Made by a program: the position numbers and the translations under genes. A stretch of 37,343 nucleotides of DNA from Gammaproteobacteria bacterium (GTDB taxonomy: Bacteria; Pseudomonadota; Gammaproteobacteria; Xanthomonadales; Xanthomonadaceae): positions 1-37,343 of the forward strand of contig JANXRY010000003.1 of the NCBI GenBank assembly GCA_025356635.1, read 5' to 3'. Below the pieces are notes generated by a model that worked only from the letters and a program-made list of their open reading frames with translations, was not told the origin of the DNA and did not search any database. Every line of letters begins with the position of its first letter. Position 1 is the stretch's first letter. Positions 7,156 through 15,908 of the stretch are shown here, piece after piece.

Positions 7156-8085
7156 ATGATTGAAGCGACCGGTCTGCAAAAACGCTACGGACGGCTGACC
7201 GCCGTTGATGGCATCGGGTTTCGGGTGGAGCCGGGCGAAGTGCTCGGCTTCCTCGGCCCTAACGGTGCCGGCAAATCCACGACCATGCGGATGATCGCCG
7301 GTTTCCTGGTGCCGAGCGCCGGTACGGCGCGCGTCTGCGGCCATGATGTCCAGAGCGATGCCCTGGCAGCGCGGCGGGCATTGGGTTACCTGCCGGAGGG
7401 TGCTCCGTTATACGGTGAAATGACCCCGCGCGGCCTGCTTGCTTTCGTCGCCGACGTGCGTGCAATCCCTTCAGGCCAGCGCCGGCAGCGGCGCGACTTC
7501 GTGATCGCCAGGCTCAACCTGCAGTCGGTATTGAACCAGCCGATCGACACACTTTCCAAGGGTTTCCGTCGTCGCGTCGGGCTGGCTGCCGCAATCCTGC
7601 ACGATCCGGCGGCGCTGATCATGGACGAACCCACCGATGGTCTGGACCCGAACCAGAAGCACGAAGTGCGCGGGCTGATCACCGAGCTCGCGCGCGAACG
7701 CACAGTGCTGTTGTCCACGCATATCCTCGAAGAAGTGGAATCGGTCTGCACCCGCGCGATCATCATTGCTCGCGGTCGCTTGCTCGCCGATGCCACGCCG
7801 GCCGAGTTGCTGGCCCGTTCGCGTTACCACAACGCCATTTCCCTGAATCCGGCCGACAGCATCGCCGCCCGCGCGGCGCTCGATGGCATGCCGGGTGTCA
7901 GCGGTTTTGAACACGATGAGCGCGATGCCCGTCTTTATGTGTTCGCGCAGGGTAAGGCGAAGCTGTCCGAACCGGTCTCCGAGCGCCTGCGCCAGCGTGG
8001 CGTCGGCTTCGACGGCCTGCGCCTGGAACGCGGACGCCTGGACGAAGTATTCCGCAGCATCACCTCCGCCGAGTCGATCGCGTGA
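7156..8085 (+). CDS. ABC transporter ATP-binding protein, GldA-like
   Basis: A 309-residue ABC ATPase with Walker A GPNGAGKS (34-41), signature LSKGFRRRVGLAAA, Walker B ALIMDEPTDGLDP and H-loop STHI. The about 90 residues after the ATPase core are typical of the CcmA/GldA subfamily that pairs with ABC-2 permeases. The stop overlaps the GTG of the permease-GldG gene by four bases (GTGA), so it is the ATPase partner of that protein. In Bacteroidetes, GldAFG is needed for gliding. In Proteobacteria the related transporter has no settled substrate. Confidence 0.93.
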   Translation: MIEATGLQKRYGRLTAVDGIGFRVEPGEVLGFLGPNGAGKSTTMRMIAGFLVPSAGTARVCGHDVQSDALAARRALGYLPEGAPLYGEMTPRGLLAFVADVRAIPSGQRRQRRDFVIARLNLQSVLNQPIDTLSKGFRRRVGLAAAILHDPAALIMDEPTDGLDPNQKHEVRGLITELARERTVLLSTHILEEVESVCTRAIIIARGRLLADATPAELLARSRYHNAISLNPADSIAARAALDGMPGVSGFEHDERDARLYVFAQGKAKLSEPVSERLRQRGVGFDGLRLERGRLDEVFRSITSAESIA

Positions 8086-10661
8086 GTGCCGTGACCGCAA
8101 TCCTGAAGCGAGAACTGGCGAGTTATTTCGCCACGCCGCTGGCCGCCGTGTTCATCGTGATCTTTCTGATGCTGGCCGGTGCATTCACCTTTTACCTGGG
8201 CGATTTCTTCGAGATCGGCCAGGCCGACCTGCAAGTGTTTTTCCGCTTCCATCCCTGGTTGTACCTGCTGCTGGCGCCAGCGATGGCGATGCGGCTATGG
8301 GCAGAGGAGCGGAAGAGCGGCACGCTTGAACTGCTGCTCACCCAGCCGGTGACGCTATGGCAGGCTGTGCTCGGGAAATTCCTCGCCGCCTGGCTTTTCC
8401 TGGGGCTGGCGCTGGTACTGACGTTTCCGATCTGGATTACGGTCAACTGGCTTGGCTCGCCTGACAATGGCGTGATCCTGGCCGGCTATCTCGGCAGCTG
8501 GTTGATGGCCGGCGCGTTCCTGGCGGTCGGCAGTTGCCTGTCAGCGCTGACCCGCAGCCAGGTACTGGCTTTCATCCTGACCGTGCTGGTTTGCTTGTTA
8601 CTGCTGTTGGCAGGGTTCCCGCTGGCGCTGGACCTGGTGCGGGCGGTGCTGCCGCAATCGGTGGTGGATGCGGTCAGCGGCTTGAGTTTCCTCACCCATT
8701 TCCAGTCGATCACGCGCGGGTTGCTTGACCTTCGCGACGTGTTTTTCTTCCTGTTCTCGATTGCCGCCTGGCTGCTCGCCACGGTGCTGGTGATCGAGAT
8801 CAAGAAATCCGACAACCGCCGCGCCCGGATCCTGCTGCTGCCTTCGCTGGCACTGCTGTTCGTCGCCCTGGTTGCGCTGTCGTCTTACGTGTTGCGGGGT
8901 GTCCGCCTGGACCTGACCGAGCACAAGCAGTACACCTTGTCCGAAGGTACGCGGCACATCCTCGAGCGGATCAGGGAGCCGGTCCGGCTGCAACTTTTCT
9001 ACTCGGAAAAAACCGCCGAATCATTGCCGCAGTTCCGGGTCTTCGCACAGCGCGTGCGCGAGTTGCTGGAAGAAGCTGCTGCCCGTTCACATGGCAAGGT
9101 CGTGCTGGACATCATCGATCCGGAGCCGTTCTCCGACGCTGAGGACAAGGCTGCGGCCTATGGCTTGCAGGCGGTGCCGGTAGGTACTAGCGGCGACAGC
9201 CTGTACTTCGGCCTGGTTGGCACCAATACGACGGACGGCGAGACGACGATGCCGTTCATCCAGCCGGACAAGGAAGCTTTCCTCGAATACGACCTGGCCA
9301 AGCTGGTCACCACGCTCACCGAGGACCAGAAGCCGGTGCTCGCGGTGCTCAGTGGTCTTCCGACCGGCCCCGGTGTGGATCCCGCCAGTGGCCAGCCGAG
9401 CCTGGGTTGGGTGGTGGATCGCAAGCTCTCCGAACTGTTCGAGATGCGCCGCCTGCAGGCGAATCCGACCTCGATCGGCGCTGACGTCAAGTTGTTGCTG
9501 GTGGTGCATCCCAAGGACATCAGCGACGACGCGCAGTACGCGATCGACCAGTTCGTCCTGCGTGGCGGCCATCTGCTGCTGTTCGTGGATCCGGATGCGG
9601 AATCCGATCCGACTGCCGCCGGACTTGAGGTCGGTTCACCCGACTCCGGTCGCAGTTCCGATTTGCCGCGACTGTTCAAGGCCTGGGGTCTGGCCTTCGA
9701 TCCGAACAAGGTCGTGCTCGACGCCCAGAATGCACTGCAGGTGCAGCCCGATCCGAACCAGCCGCCGGTATTGCATCCGGGCATCCTAGGGCTGGGCCGC
9801 AGCCTGATGGACCAGAAAGACGTGGTGACTGCCGATCTGGAGACGGTGAACTTTTCCAGTGCCGGCGCGCTGGCGCTCGCGCCCGGCTCGCCGTTGCGGT
9901 TGGAACCGCTGATCCAGAGTTCGGCCAACGCCACGCTTGGTGACGCCGCCATCGTCCGCGCCGCTGCCAGTGCACCGGGCTTGCTGGCGCAGAAATATCC
10001 GCCGGGCACGGCCGGGCCGTTCGTGCTTGCCGGACGCCTGACCGGAAAGCTCAAGACTGCGTTTCCGGAACGCACGGAAGCCGGACACCTGGCCGCCAGC
10101 CAGGAGACCGCCAACCTCCTGGTTGTCGCCGATACCGATGTGCTCGCCGATCGCCTTTGGGTGCAGGTACAGAATTTCCTCGGCCAGCCGGTTTACAACC
10201 CGTTCGCCAACAACGGCGATTTCGTCTTCAATGCGGTCGACAACCTGGTTGGCAACAACGATCTGATCGCCGTGCGCACGCGCGTTGACAGCAACCGCCC
10301 GTTTGAGAAAGTACAGGTCATGCGCCGTGCCGCCGAGGCGCGCTTCCAGGCGCGCGAGCTGGAACTGCAGAAACAGCTCGACGGGCTCGAGCAGAAACTC
10401 AGCCAGCTGCAACCCGCGAACAGCGGCCAGGCACAGGCGCTCAATCGTGAACAACAGGCGCAATTGCTGCAGTTCCAGCAACAGAAGCTGGCCACGCGCA
10501 AAGAGTTGCGCGACGTTCAGCGGCAGTTGAACGCACGCATCGACACGCTTGGCAAACAGCTCAAGCTGGTCAATATCCTCGGCATGCCATTGCTGGTGGT
10601 GCTGGCCGCGCTGGTGTTGGCGTTGCGCCGACGCCTTTCGCGCCAGGAGTCGGGAGCCTGA
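8082..10661 (+). CDS. Fused ABC-2 permease (GldF-like) and GldG-like auxiliary protein
   Basis: An 859-residue protein joining two functions that are often separate genes. Residues 1-240 are an ABC-2 permease (MSAVTAILKRELASYFATPLA, a WAEERKSGTLELLLTQPV coupling segment and six membrane helices). A further helix (about 252-272) precedes the extracytoplasmic GldG/ABC-auxiliary domain (about 280-730, beginning LTEHKQYTLSEGTRHIL). A coiled coil (about 750-825) and a final helix (about 830-850) followed by RRRLSRQ end the chain. The start is GTG in a GTGA overlap with the ATPase gene. The reading frame is intact across the junction, so this is a real fusion rather than an annotation artefact. The substrate is unknown. 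Confidence 0.9.
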   Translation: MSAVTAILKRELASYFATPLAAVFIVIFLMLAGAFTFYLGDFFEIGQADLQVFFRFHPWLYLLLAPAMAMRLWAEERKSGTLELLLTQPVTLWQAVLGKFLAAWLFLGLALVLTFPIWITVNWLGSPDNGVILAGYLGSWLMAGAFLAVGSCLSALTRSQVLAFILTVLVCLLLLLAGFPLALDLVRAVLPQSVVDAVSGLSFLTHFQSITRGLLDLRDVFFFLFSIAAWLLATVLVIEIKKSDNRRARILLLPSLALLFVALVALSSYVLRGVRLDLTEHKQYTLSEGTRHILERIREPVRLQLFYSEKTAESLPQFRVFAQRVRELLEEAAARSHGKVVLDIIDPEPFSDAEDKAAAYGLQAVPVGTSGDSLYFGLVGTNTTDGETTMPFIQPDKEAFLEYDLAKLVTTLTEDQKPVLAVLSGLPTGPGVDPASGQPSLGWVVDRKLSELFEMRRLQANPTSIGADVKLLLVVHPKDISDDAQYAIDQFVLRGGHLLLFVDPDAESDPTAAGLEVGSPDSGRSSDLPRLFKAWGLAFDPNKVVLDAQNALQVQPDPNQPPVLHPGILGLGRSLMDQKDVVTADLETVNFSSAGALALAPGSPLRLEPLIQSSANATLGDAAIVRAAASAPGLLAQKYPPGTAGPFVLAGRLTGKLKTAFPERTEAGHLAASQETANLLVVADTDVLADRLWVQVQNFLGQPVYNPFANNGDFVFNAVDNLVGNNDLIAVRTRVDSNRPFEKVQVMRRAAEARFQARELELQKQLDGLEQKLSQLQPANSGQAQALNREQQAQLLQFQQQKLATRKELRDVQRQLNARIDTLGKQLKLVNILGMPLLVVLAALVLALRRRLSRQESGA

Positions 10662-10666
10662 TCGGC

Positions 10667-11689
10667 ATGCGGCGCCTGTTCGTCGCATTCGCGGCGTTGC
10701 TCGCCCTGATTTCGTTGGCGGGCTGCGCAGACAAGCCGCAGGCACCGGCAACCAAGGCCTTGGCCTTGCCCGCACTGGCCGCACGGATCGACCGGATCGA
10801 CGAAATCCGCCTTCGTGGCGCCGGCAATCGGGTGCTGGTAACGCTGCGCAAGCGCGCTGGCGTCTGGCACGTGGTCGAGCGCGGCGACTGGCCAGCACTG
10901 CCTGGCCTGGTCGATACCGCGCTGTTCGCGCTGTCGCGTGCGCACCTGGCCGAAGCCAAGACCGATCAGGCAAGGCTGTACCCGCGGTTGGGCGTGGAGG
11001 ATGTTGCAACAGCGGGTGCGCAAGGCATTGAAGTCCGTTTGTCTGGCGGCGGCCAGCCGCTCACTCTCATCATCGGTCACGAACATCCCAAGCTCGATGG
11101 CAACTACGTGCGTGTCGAAGGTCGAGCGCAATCCTGGCTCACCGATGTCGCGCTTAGTTTCGAACGCGAGCCGGTCGGCTGGATTGATCGCAACCTGGTG
11201 GACCTGCCCCTGGCCCGTGTTGACGAAGTCCGCATCGAACCATCGCCAGGCAAACCTTTCGTACTGAAGCGCCGCGGCGACCGTTTCTGGCCCGTGGGCG
11301 CGCCTGACCCCAGCGTCATTTCTTCGCGCGCGGGCGACGCGCTGGCCGGCGTGCTCGATCACCTCGAGTTCGAGGAAGTCGCTGCCGATTCTGCGCAAAT
11401 CCAAGCAATTGATCGCCGCCTGCGCTTTGTTGCCGTAGACGGCCGTGTCGTCGAACTCAAGGCCTGGCGCGTGGATGGGAAAATCTGGGCGGCGCTGTCG
11501 GTCACGCTCGATCCCGGTCGTGCTGCCGCCTGGCAGGCGCAGGCACCGGATGCGACCACGAAGGCGACAATCGAGAAGGATCTCGGTGAATGGCAGCAAC
11601 GCTTCGCCGGCCATGCCTTCCAGCTGCCGGCCTACCAGGCATCGATCCTGTACACCAGCCACGACCAGATCCTGACGGGGCCGCCGTGA
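10667..11689 (+). CDS. DUF4340 domain lipoprotein
   Basis: A 340-residue protein with a lipoprotein signal peptide: MRRLFVAFAALLALISLAGC, lipobox LAGC with Cys20. The mature part matches the DUF4340 pattern in composition and in segments such as ARIDRIDEIRLRG and GVWHVVERGDWPALPGLVD, with an internal repeat of beta-rich units (IEVRLSGGGQPLTLIIG). DUF4340 proteins usually sit directly after GldG-like genes, as here (5 bp gap), so it is probably the accessory lipoprotein of this transporter. Its stop overlaps the next start by four bases. Confidence 0.88.
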   Translation: MRRLFVAFAALLALISLAGCADKPQAPATKALALPALAARIDRIDEIRLRGAGNRVLVTLRKRAGVWHVVERGDWPALPGLVDTALFALSRAHLAEAKTDQARLYPRLGVEDVATAGAQGIEVRLSGGGQPLTLIIGHEHPKLDGNYVRVEGRAQSWLTDVALSFEREPVGWIDRNLVDLPLARVDEVRIEPSPGKPFVLKRRGDRFWPVGAPDPSVISSRAGDALAGVLDHLEFEEVAADSAQIQAIDRRLRFVAVDGRVVELKAWRVDGKIWAALSVTLDPGRAAAWQAQAPDATTKATIEKDLGEWQQRFAGHAFQLPAYQASILYTSHDQILTGPP

Positions 11690-12027
11690 ACCGCGCAATC
11701 GCGCCGTTCGCCGCGCTTGCCTGCGCTGCATCGGTCGCCCTTGCCGCTTATGCGAGCCACGCTGCGCAAGCGCAGGAGCAACAACGCCTGGCGATCGCCT
11801 CAGCGTTCGCCTTCGGCCACGGTCTGGCCTTGCTGGCCTTGCCGGTGCGGAACGGAGGTTGGGCGCAGTCCTCGCGAATCGCATTCGTGCTCGGCATCGT
11901 GCTGTTCAGCGGCTCGCTCGCGCTGGCGGCATTTTTCGAAACATCGACGATGCTGGCGCCGGCTGGCGGCAGCTTGTTCATCCTCGGCTGGGCGATGCTT
12001 TCGATCGACCACCTACGCCACCCTTGA
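11686..12027 (+). CDS. DUF423 family small membrane protein
   Basis: A 113-residue protein starting at the GTG at 11686, which overlaps the previous stop (GTGA). It has four hydrophobic stretches and the DUF423 (YgdD-like) features: an early AAYASHA segment, AFAFGHGLALLAL and a glycine-rich AGGSLFILGWAML near the end. The role of this inner-membrane family is unknown. It is probably co-transcribed with the transporter genes. Confidence 0.85.
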   Translation: MNRAIAPFAALACAASVALAAYASHAAQAQEQQRLAIASAFAFGHGLALLALPVRNGGWAQSSRIAFVLGIVLFSGSLALAAFFETSTMLAPAGGSLFILGWAMLSIDHLRHP

Positions 12028-12038
12028 GGTGCACCAGC

Positions 12039-12713
12039 ATGGCCAGGCACGCGCGCGGATTCGATGTTGACGAGGCGCAGGCGCATTTGTGCAAGGTCGA
12101 CAGGAAGCTCGCGGCCTGGATGGACAAGATCGGACACTTGCAGGCCGATCCGCGCTGGAAAAAACCCTTCGACGTTTCCGATGCCTTGGCCCGCGCCATC
12201 CTCTACCAGCAGCTGAGCGGCAAGGCGGCAGCGACCATCGTTGGCCGGGTCGAGGCGGCGATCGGTTCGGACAAACTGCATGCCGACGCGCTGGGTCGCG
12301 TTGACGACGCGACCATCCGTGCCTGTGGTGTGTCCGGCAACAAGCTGCTGGCGTTGCGTGATTTGTCGGCGCGCGCCGAACGTGGCGAGATCCCGGATGC
12401 GCGCGGCTTGGCGACAATGGATAACGACGCGATCGTCGCCACGCTGGTGCCGGTGCGCGGCATCGGCCGCTGGACGGTCGAAATGATGCTGATGTTCCGC
12501 CTCGGCCGCCCGGACGTGTTGCCGGTGGACGACCTCGGCATCCGCAAGGGCGCGCAGCGCGTCGACAAGTGCGTGGAAATGCTCGCGCCCAAGGCGCTGG
12601 CCGAGCGCGGCGAACGCTGGGGCCCGTTCCGTACCTACGCCAGCCTGTACCTGTGGCGCATCGCCGATTTCACCGCGGCGCCAAAGCCGGCAGTCAAACG
12701 CTCCCAGAGTTAG
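12039..12713 (+). CDS. DNA-3-methyladenine glycosylase II family (HhH-GPD) protein
   Basis: A 224-residue base-excision repair glycosylase. DALARAILYQQLSGKAA (about 48-65) and the helix-hairpin-helix VPVRGIGRWTVEMMLMF (137-153) are typical. The catalytic Asp lies in LPVDDLGIRK (Asp165 by alignment with AlkA). It should remove alkylated purines from DNA. It lacks the N-terminal AlkA domain of E. coli and has no Fe-S cluster cysteines, so it belongs to the short AlkA/Mag-type group. The ATG at 12039 has a TGAGGTG ribosome binding site that overlaps the previous stop. The last 20 bp overlap the convergent M15 peptidase gene. Confidence 0.92.
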   Translation: MARHARGFDVDEAQAHLCKVDRKLAAWMDKIGHLQADPRWKKPFDVSDALARAILYQQLSGKAAATIVGRVEAAIGSDKLHADALGRVDDATIRACGVSGNKLLALRDLSARAERGEIPDARGLATMDNDAIVATLVPVRGIGRWTVEMMLMFRLGRPDVLPVDDLGIRKGAQRVDKCVEMLAPKALAERGERWGPFRTYASLYLWRIADFTAAPKPAVKRSQS

Positions 12714-13485
12714 CCAGACGCCAATGCCATGGCTCGTAGGTGATCCCGTGCGGATTGCTGCGCGGATAGCTCATCACGAAGCCGAAGCCGCGGGCATGGC
12801 ATTCAAGCCAGGCAAATGCCAGCGTTTTCTCGAAGGATTCCTCCGCCGCCGGTTCGCCCGGCGTGCCGATGTCGAGCGCGCTGCCGGCATGGTGTTCGGA
12901 AAATCCAGGCGCAGCATTGACCATCAGGATTTCTTCCACGGTCTGGCCGCGCGCCAGCTTGCGCCGGAAGATTCCCAGTTGGTAGTCATGGCTGCGGTAG
13001 CCGGAAATCGCCTCGAGTACGACGCCATCGGTCATCGCTGCCGCGCGCATCCGTTGCCAGGCGCGCGCGGTTTCACGCGTCAGCCATAGCTGGCGCTGGT
13101 AGCGATCGCGTCCAGCATTGGCAAGCGTGCTCGGCTCAGGCACCAGCACCAGACCGGTTTCTTCGGAGTAGCTGACTTCATCCAGGCCGAGTTCGTGCAG
13201 GCGTTCGACCAGGCCGCTCAGCGGGCGCGGTGCTTCTGCCATGGCATCGGCATCGGCGAGCGCGGCGGCGTCGGCGAGCAGCATCGGCGTGAGTGCGCCG
13301 CGTTGCAGTTCGCGCACGACAGCGCCGCGTCGCAGCGCCAGGAAACGCCCGTCGGACTTGCGTCGCAGCAGCCAATCGTTTTGCGCGAGCGCTCGGGCGG
13401 TGGCATTGCCGCGGGCACGTGCCAGCACCGCCGGCAGGGCTTCCAGGAATTCGCCGTTGATCAGCCGCCAGTCGGAAGGGTGCAT
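12694..13485 (-). CDS. M15 family D,D/L,D-carboxypeptidase (VanY/LdcB-like)
   Basis: A 263-residue protein. The C-terminal catalytic domain has the M15 zinc motifs SGYRSHDYQ, SEHHAGSALDIG (His and Asp ligands) and YEPWHWR (the third His and the general base region). These enzymes trim D-Ala from peptidoglycan stem peptides. The first about 110 residues are an additional domain I do not recognise. No signal peptide or membrane helix is visible, so cytoplasmic action on recycled muropeptides or another export route must be considered. It begins 9 bp after the PH-like gene and is the last member of the five-gene SPFH module. Confidence 0.88.
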   Translation of the reverse strand: MHPSDWRLINGEFLEALPAVLARARGNATARALAQNDWLLRRKSDGRFLALRRGAVVRELQRGALTPMLLADAAALADADAMAEAPRPLSGLVERLHELGLDEVSYSEETGLVLVPEPSTLANAGRDRYQRQLWLTRETARAWQRMRAAAMTDGVVLEAISGYRSHDYQLGIFRRKLARGQTVEEILMVNAAPGFSEHHAGSALDIGTPGEPAAEESFEKTLAFAWLECHARGFGFVMSYPRSNPHGITYEPWHWRLANSGSV

Positions 13486-13494
13486 GCGGCCAGA

Positions 13495-14043
13495 CTAGCG
13501 GGCACTTCCGGCCTTGTCATCCACCGTGCGGCGCAGTGCCTCAAGCAGGGCTTCCGGGCGTTCGACGCCGAGCAGGATCAATCCGCCGTCGCGCTTGGCC
13601 AGCAGCAACACGCGCCGCGAATCCATCAGCACCACGTAGGCGCGTTTGCGGTTGCGCAGCCAGAACCAGCCGGATCGATAACCGGGCATCGCGGTTCCGG
13701 CGAGCCGCAAGACTGGCTGCAACTCTCGTTCCACGTCCAGATTGACGATGCGCGAGGCAGCGAGGTCCAGCGCCCGCACGGAAATACGGCGCCAGGGCGT
13801 GAAGCCGTAGCGGAGCACGCCGTCCTCGAGGTGCACCTTCCGGCGATGCATCGCCGTGGCCATGATCGCGGCCGCCACTGGCAGGAAAACCAGTGCAGGC
13901 ACGACTGCCAGCCAGGCATGGTTGACATTGTACGTGGCGACGATCACGCCGATCAGGATAATAGGCACGACCAGGCCGATCACCAACGGGAACAACTGGG
14001 CGAACTTTCCCAGCGGTGGAAAATTGAATTCCTGTGTACTCAC
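13495..14043 (-). CDS. PH-like domain membrane protein
   Basis: A 182-residue protein starting at the GTG at 14043, which overlaps the CPBP stop (GTGA). Residues about 17-38 and 42-62 form two membrane helices (FPLVIGLVVPIILIGVIVAT and a second). They are followed by a cytoplasmic beta-rich region with VHLEDGVLRYGFTPWRRISV and AYVVLMDSRRVLLLAKRDGG that resembles bacterial PH (bPH) domains. The function is unknown. The tight linkage to an SPFH protein and an intramembrane protease suggests a role at the same membrane site. Confidence 0.75.
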   Translation of the reverse strand: MSTQEFNFPPLGKFAQLFPLVIGLVVPIILIGVIVATYNVNHAWLAVVPALVFLPVAAAIMATAMHRRKVHLEDGVLRYGFTPWRRISVRALDLAASRIVNLDVERELQPVLRLAGTAMPGYRSGWFWLRNRKRAYVVLMDSRRVLLLAKRDGGLILLGVERPEALLEALRRTVDDKAGSAR

Positions 14044-14834
14044 GCGGCAGCTCCCGAGATTAGTGGCGCGGCGACATGCAGGATGAGGTCGGCGGAAAAG
14101 TGCCCGAGCATCGCTGACTCGAAACCGCGCTTCCAGTAAAGCCAACCGAACACCAGGCCGCCGAGCCCGTTCAGCACCACCGTGCGGGCGATGACCACAG
14201 CATCCAGCGGCCAGATCGCTGCCGCCGCCGGCAGATGGCCGGCGCCGAACAACAACGCCGCGATCACGATCGCCAACCAGAACACGGCGGGCGAGGGCGC
14301 GCGCTTGACGAGTTTCGCGAACGTCCACACGATCAGCGTCATCAGGAACAAACGTAGTTCCAGTTCCTCGCTGATGCCGCCGTAGAACGAAGCGAGGAAG
14401 CCAGTCCAGGATGCGTCGTTGGCCGATGTGGCTGGCAGCGGGTGGAGGGGCGTGGGCATCTGCGCGTCGAACAATGGCGCCAGTCCCGCCATCACCAAGG
14501 CCGCGAACAGGCCGAGCGCGATTGCCTGCCACCAGGCCTGGCTCGGCCTTGGGCGGCGAAACACTAACGCGCGCAGCCAGGGGCTTTCCAGGCCAAGCGC
14601 ATGGCCCATGCGCAAGCCGGCGAAGGCCAATAACCCAAGCAGGACGAACCCCTGCAGCGATTGCACCAGTACCAGCGCCGGCAATGGGATCTTCGCTTTC
14701 GCCAGCACCTGCGGCATGGTTGCGAGCAGGTACGGAAACAGCAGCGCGATGGCGATGGCTGCCAGGATGCCGTAAACGAGCGCGAGCTTGAGGTCTTCGG
14801 CGACGGGTGGAGTTGTTGTTTGTTCGCGGTTCAC
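14040..14834 (-). CDS. CPBP family intramembrane glutamic endopeptidase
   Basis: A 264-residue integral membrane protein with about eight hydrophobic segments and the CPBP/Abi motifs: GGISEELELRLF (EExxxR), LLFGAGHLPAA (FxxxH-type, here with Gly) and a C-terminal segment with LGHFSADL. The family includes Rce1 CAAX proteases and bacterial immunity proteins for bacteriocins. The GTG start at 14834 lies in a four-base overlap with the ribbon-helix-helix gene. Protease activity is inferred from the motifs; the substrate is unknown. Confidence 0.87.
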   Translation of the reverse strand: MNREQTTTPPVAEDLKLALVYGILAAIAIALLFPYLLATMPQVLAKAKIPLPALVLVQSLQGFVLLGLLAFAGLRMGHALGLESPWLRALVFRRPRPSQAWWQAIALGLFAALVMAGLAPLFDAQMPTPLHPLPATSANDASWTGFLASFYGGISEELELRLFLMTLIVWTFAKLVKRAPSPAVFWLAIVIAALLFGAGHLPAAAAIWPLDAVVIARTVVLNGLGGLVFGWLYWKRGFESAMLGHFSADLILHVAAPLISGAAA

Positions 14835-15019
14835 CTGGATTTCCCCTTGGCGTGGCTGTCCTGATCGGGAGATTTCAGCCGTCCGGCCTTGCGCAGGGCG
14901 TCGCGCAGCACGTATTCGATCTGGGCATTGAGCGAGCGCAACTCGTCGTCGGACCAGCGCTGGACGGCGTCCAGAACATCGGCGTTGATCCGCAGCGGGT
15001 AGGCTTTTTTCTCGCTCAC
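14831..15019 (-). CDS. Arc-like ribbon-helix-helix DNA-binding protein
   Basis: A 62-residue protein from the GTG at 15019, one base after the SPFH stop. KAYPLRINADVLDAVQRWSDDELRSLNAQIEYVL follows the Arc/HicB-like RHH pattern: a short beta strand (YPLRI) that reads DNA bases and two helices, the second ending in a leucine-rich dimer face. It is embedded in a membrane-protein operon whose promoter holds two sites one helical turn apart, so it is a good candidate autorepressor. It could also be the antitoxin-like regulator of a toxin-type partner, but no such toxin is seen. Confidence 0.85.
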   Translation of the reverse strand: MSEKKAYPLRINADVLDAVQRWSDDELRSLNAQIEYVLRDALRKAGRLKSPDQDSHAKGKSR

Positions 15020-15020
15020 A

Positions 15021-15884
15021 TCAGTAGATCGAGCCTGTGTTGACGATCGGCTGCGTGCCACGCTCGCCGCAGAGCACCACCAGCAGGTTGCTGACCATCG
15101 CCGCGCGTCGTTCCGGGTCGAGATCGACGACATTGCGCTTGCTCAGTTCGTTCAGCGCCATCTCGACCATACTGACCGCGCCTTCGACGATGCGGGTGCG
15201 GGCAGCGATGATCGCACCGGCCTGCTGGCGCTGCAGCATGGCCTGGGCGATTTCCGGCGAATAAGCCAGGTGGCTGATCCGCGCCTCCATGATCTGCACG
15301 CCAGCCTGGGTCAGGCGCTCGCCGATTTCTTCGGTCAGGTGCTTGGCGATCTCCGCGGTGCTGCCGCGCAGCGAGAGCACGTCGGCCTCGTGAGTGTCGT
15401 AGGGATAGCTGGTAGCCATCGCGCGGACGGCCGATTCGGTCTGGATATGCACGAAACTTTCGTAGTCGTCGACGTTGTACACGGCTTCGGCCGAGTCCAC
15501 GACCTGCCATACCACCACGGCGGCAATCTCGATCGGGTTGCCGTCGAGATCGTTGACCTTGAGCTTGCTTGACTCGAAGTTGCGAGTGCGCAGCGAGATC
15601 TTCCTGCTGGCGTAGAAGGGGTTGTTCCAGCGCAGGCCCTGATCCTTGGCGGTGCCGACGTACTTGCCGAACAGGCTGAGCACCGCGGCCTGGTTGGGCT
15701 CGATCATGTAAAAGCCTCCGAGCGAGACGACCAGCATCAGGAAAGCGGGGATGACTGCAGTCAGGAAGCCGAGTTGCTGGCTGGCGACGGCCATCAGGAA
15801 CAGGAAGGCGCAGGCGACGAATCCGACGAGGATCAACAGGATCATCGGGATGCCTGAAAACGAATTGACTGGTGACTCTTTCAT
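15021..15884 (-). CDS. SPFH/band-7 domain membrane protein
   Basis: A 287-residue stomatin/prohibitin-type protein. Two closely spaced hydrophobic helices (about 7-31 and 38-62) precede the SPFH domain, marked by [39 protein letters not shown] and [18 protein letters not shown] helix with [24 protein letters not shown] follows. The start is the ATG at 15884 with GAGGAGA upstream; an in-frame TTG at 15920 lies upstream of the predicted transcript. SPFH proteins form oligomeric membrane scaffolds and often regulate membrane proteases. It is the first gene of the five-gene module. Confidence 0.92.
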   Translation of the reverse strand: MKESPVNSFSGIPMILLILVGFVACAFLFLMAVASQQLGFLTAVIPAFLMLVVSLGGFYMIEPNQAAVLSLFGKYVGTAKDQGLRWNNPFYASRKISLRTRNFESSKLKVNDLDGNPIEIAAVVVWQVVDSAEAVYNVDDYESFVHIQTESAVRAMATSYPYDTHEADVLSLRGSTAEIAKHLTEEIGERLTQAGVQIMEARISHLAYSPEIAQAMLQRQQAGAIIAARTRIVEGAVSMVEMALNELSKRNVVDLDPERRAAMVSNLLVVLCGERGTQPIVNTGSIY

Positions 15885-15908
15885 GACGGTTCTCCTCATT
15901 GACGGATT

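Noticed and set aside
13495-14532. A 345-codon minus-strand frame ending in the PH-like protein
   Set aside because: The upstream part runs antiparallel to nothing conserved and lies inside the CPBP gene in another frame; the GTG at 14043 gives a compact coupled gene.
14831-15884. SPFH-RHH pair as a toxin-antitoxin system
   Set aside because: The RHH protein is antitoxin-like in fold, but no toxin family is present; the neighbouring genes are membrane proteins with other motifs.
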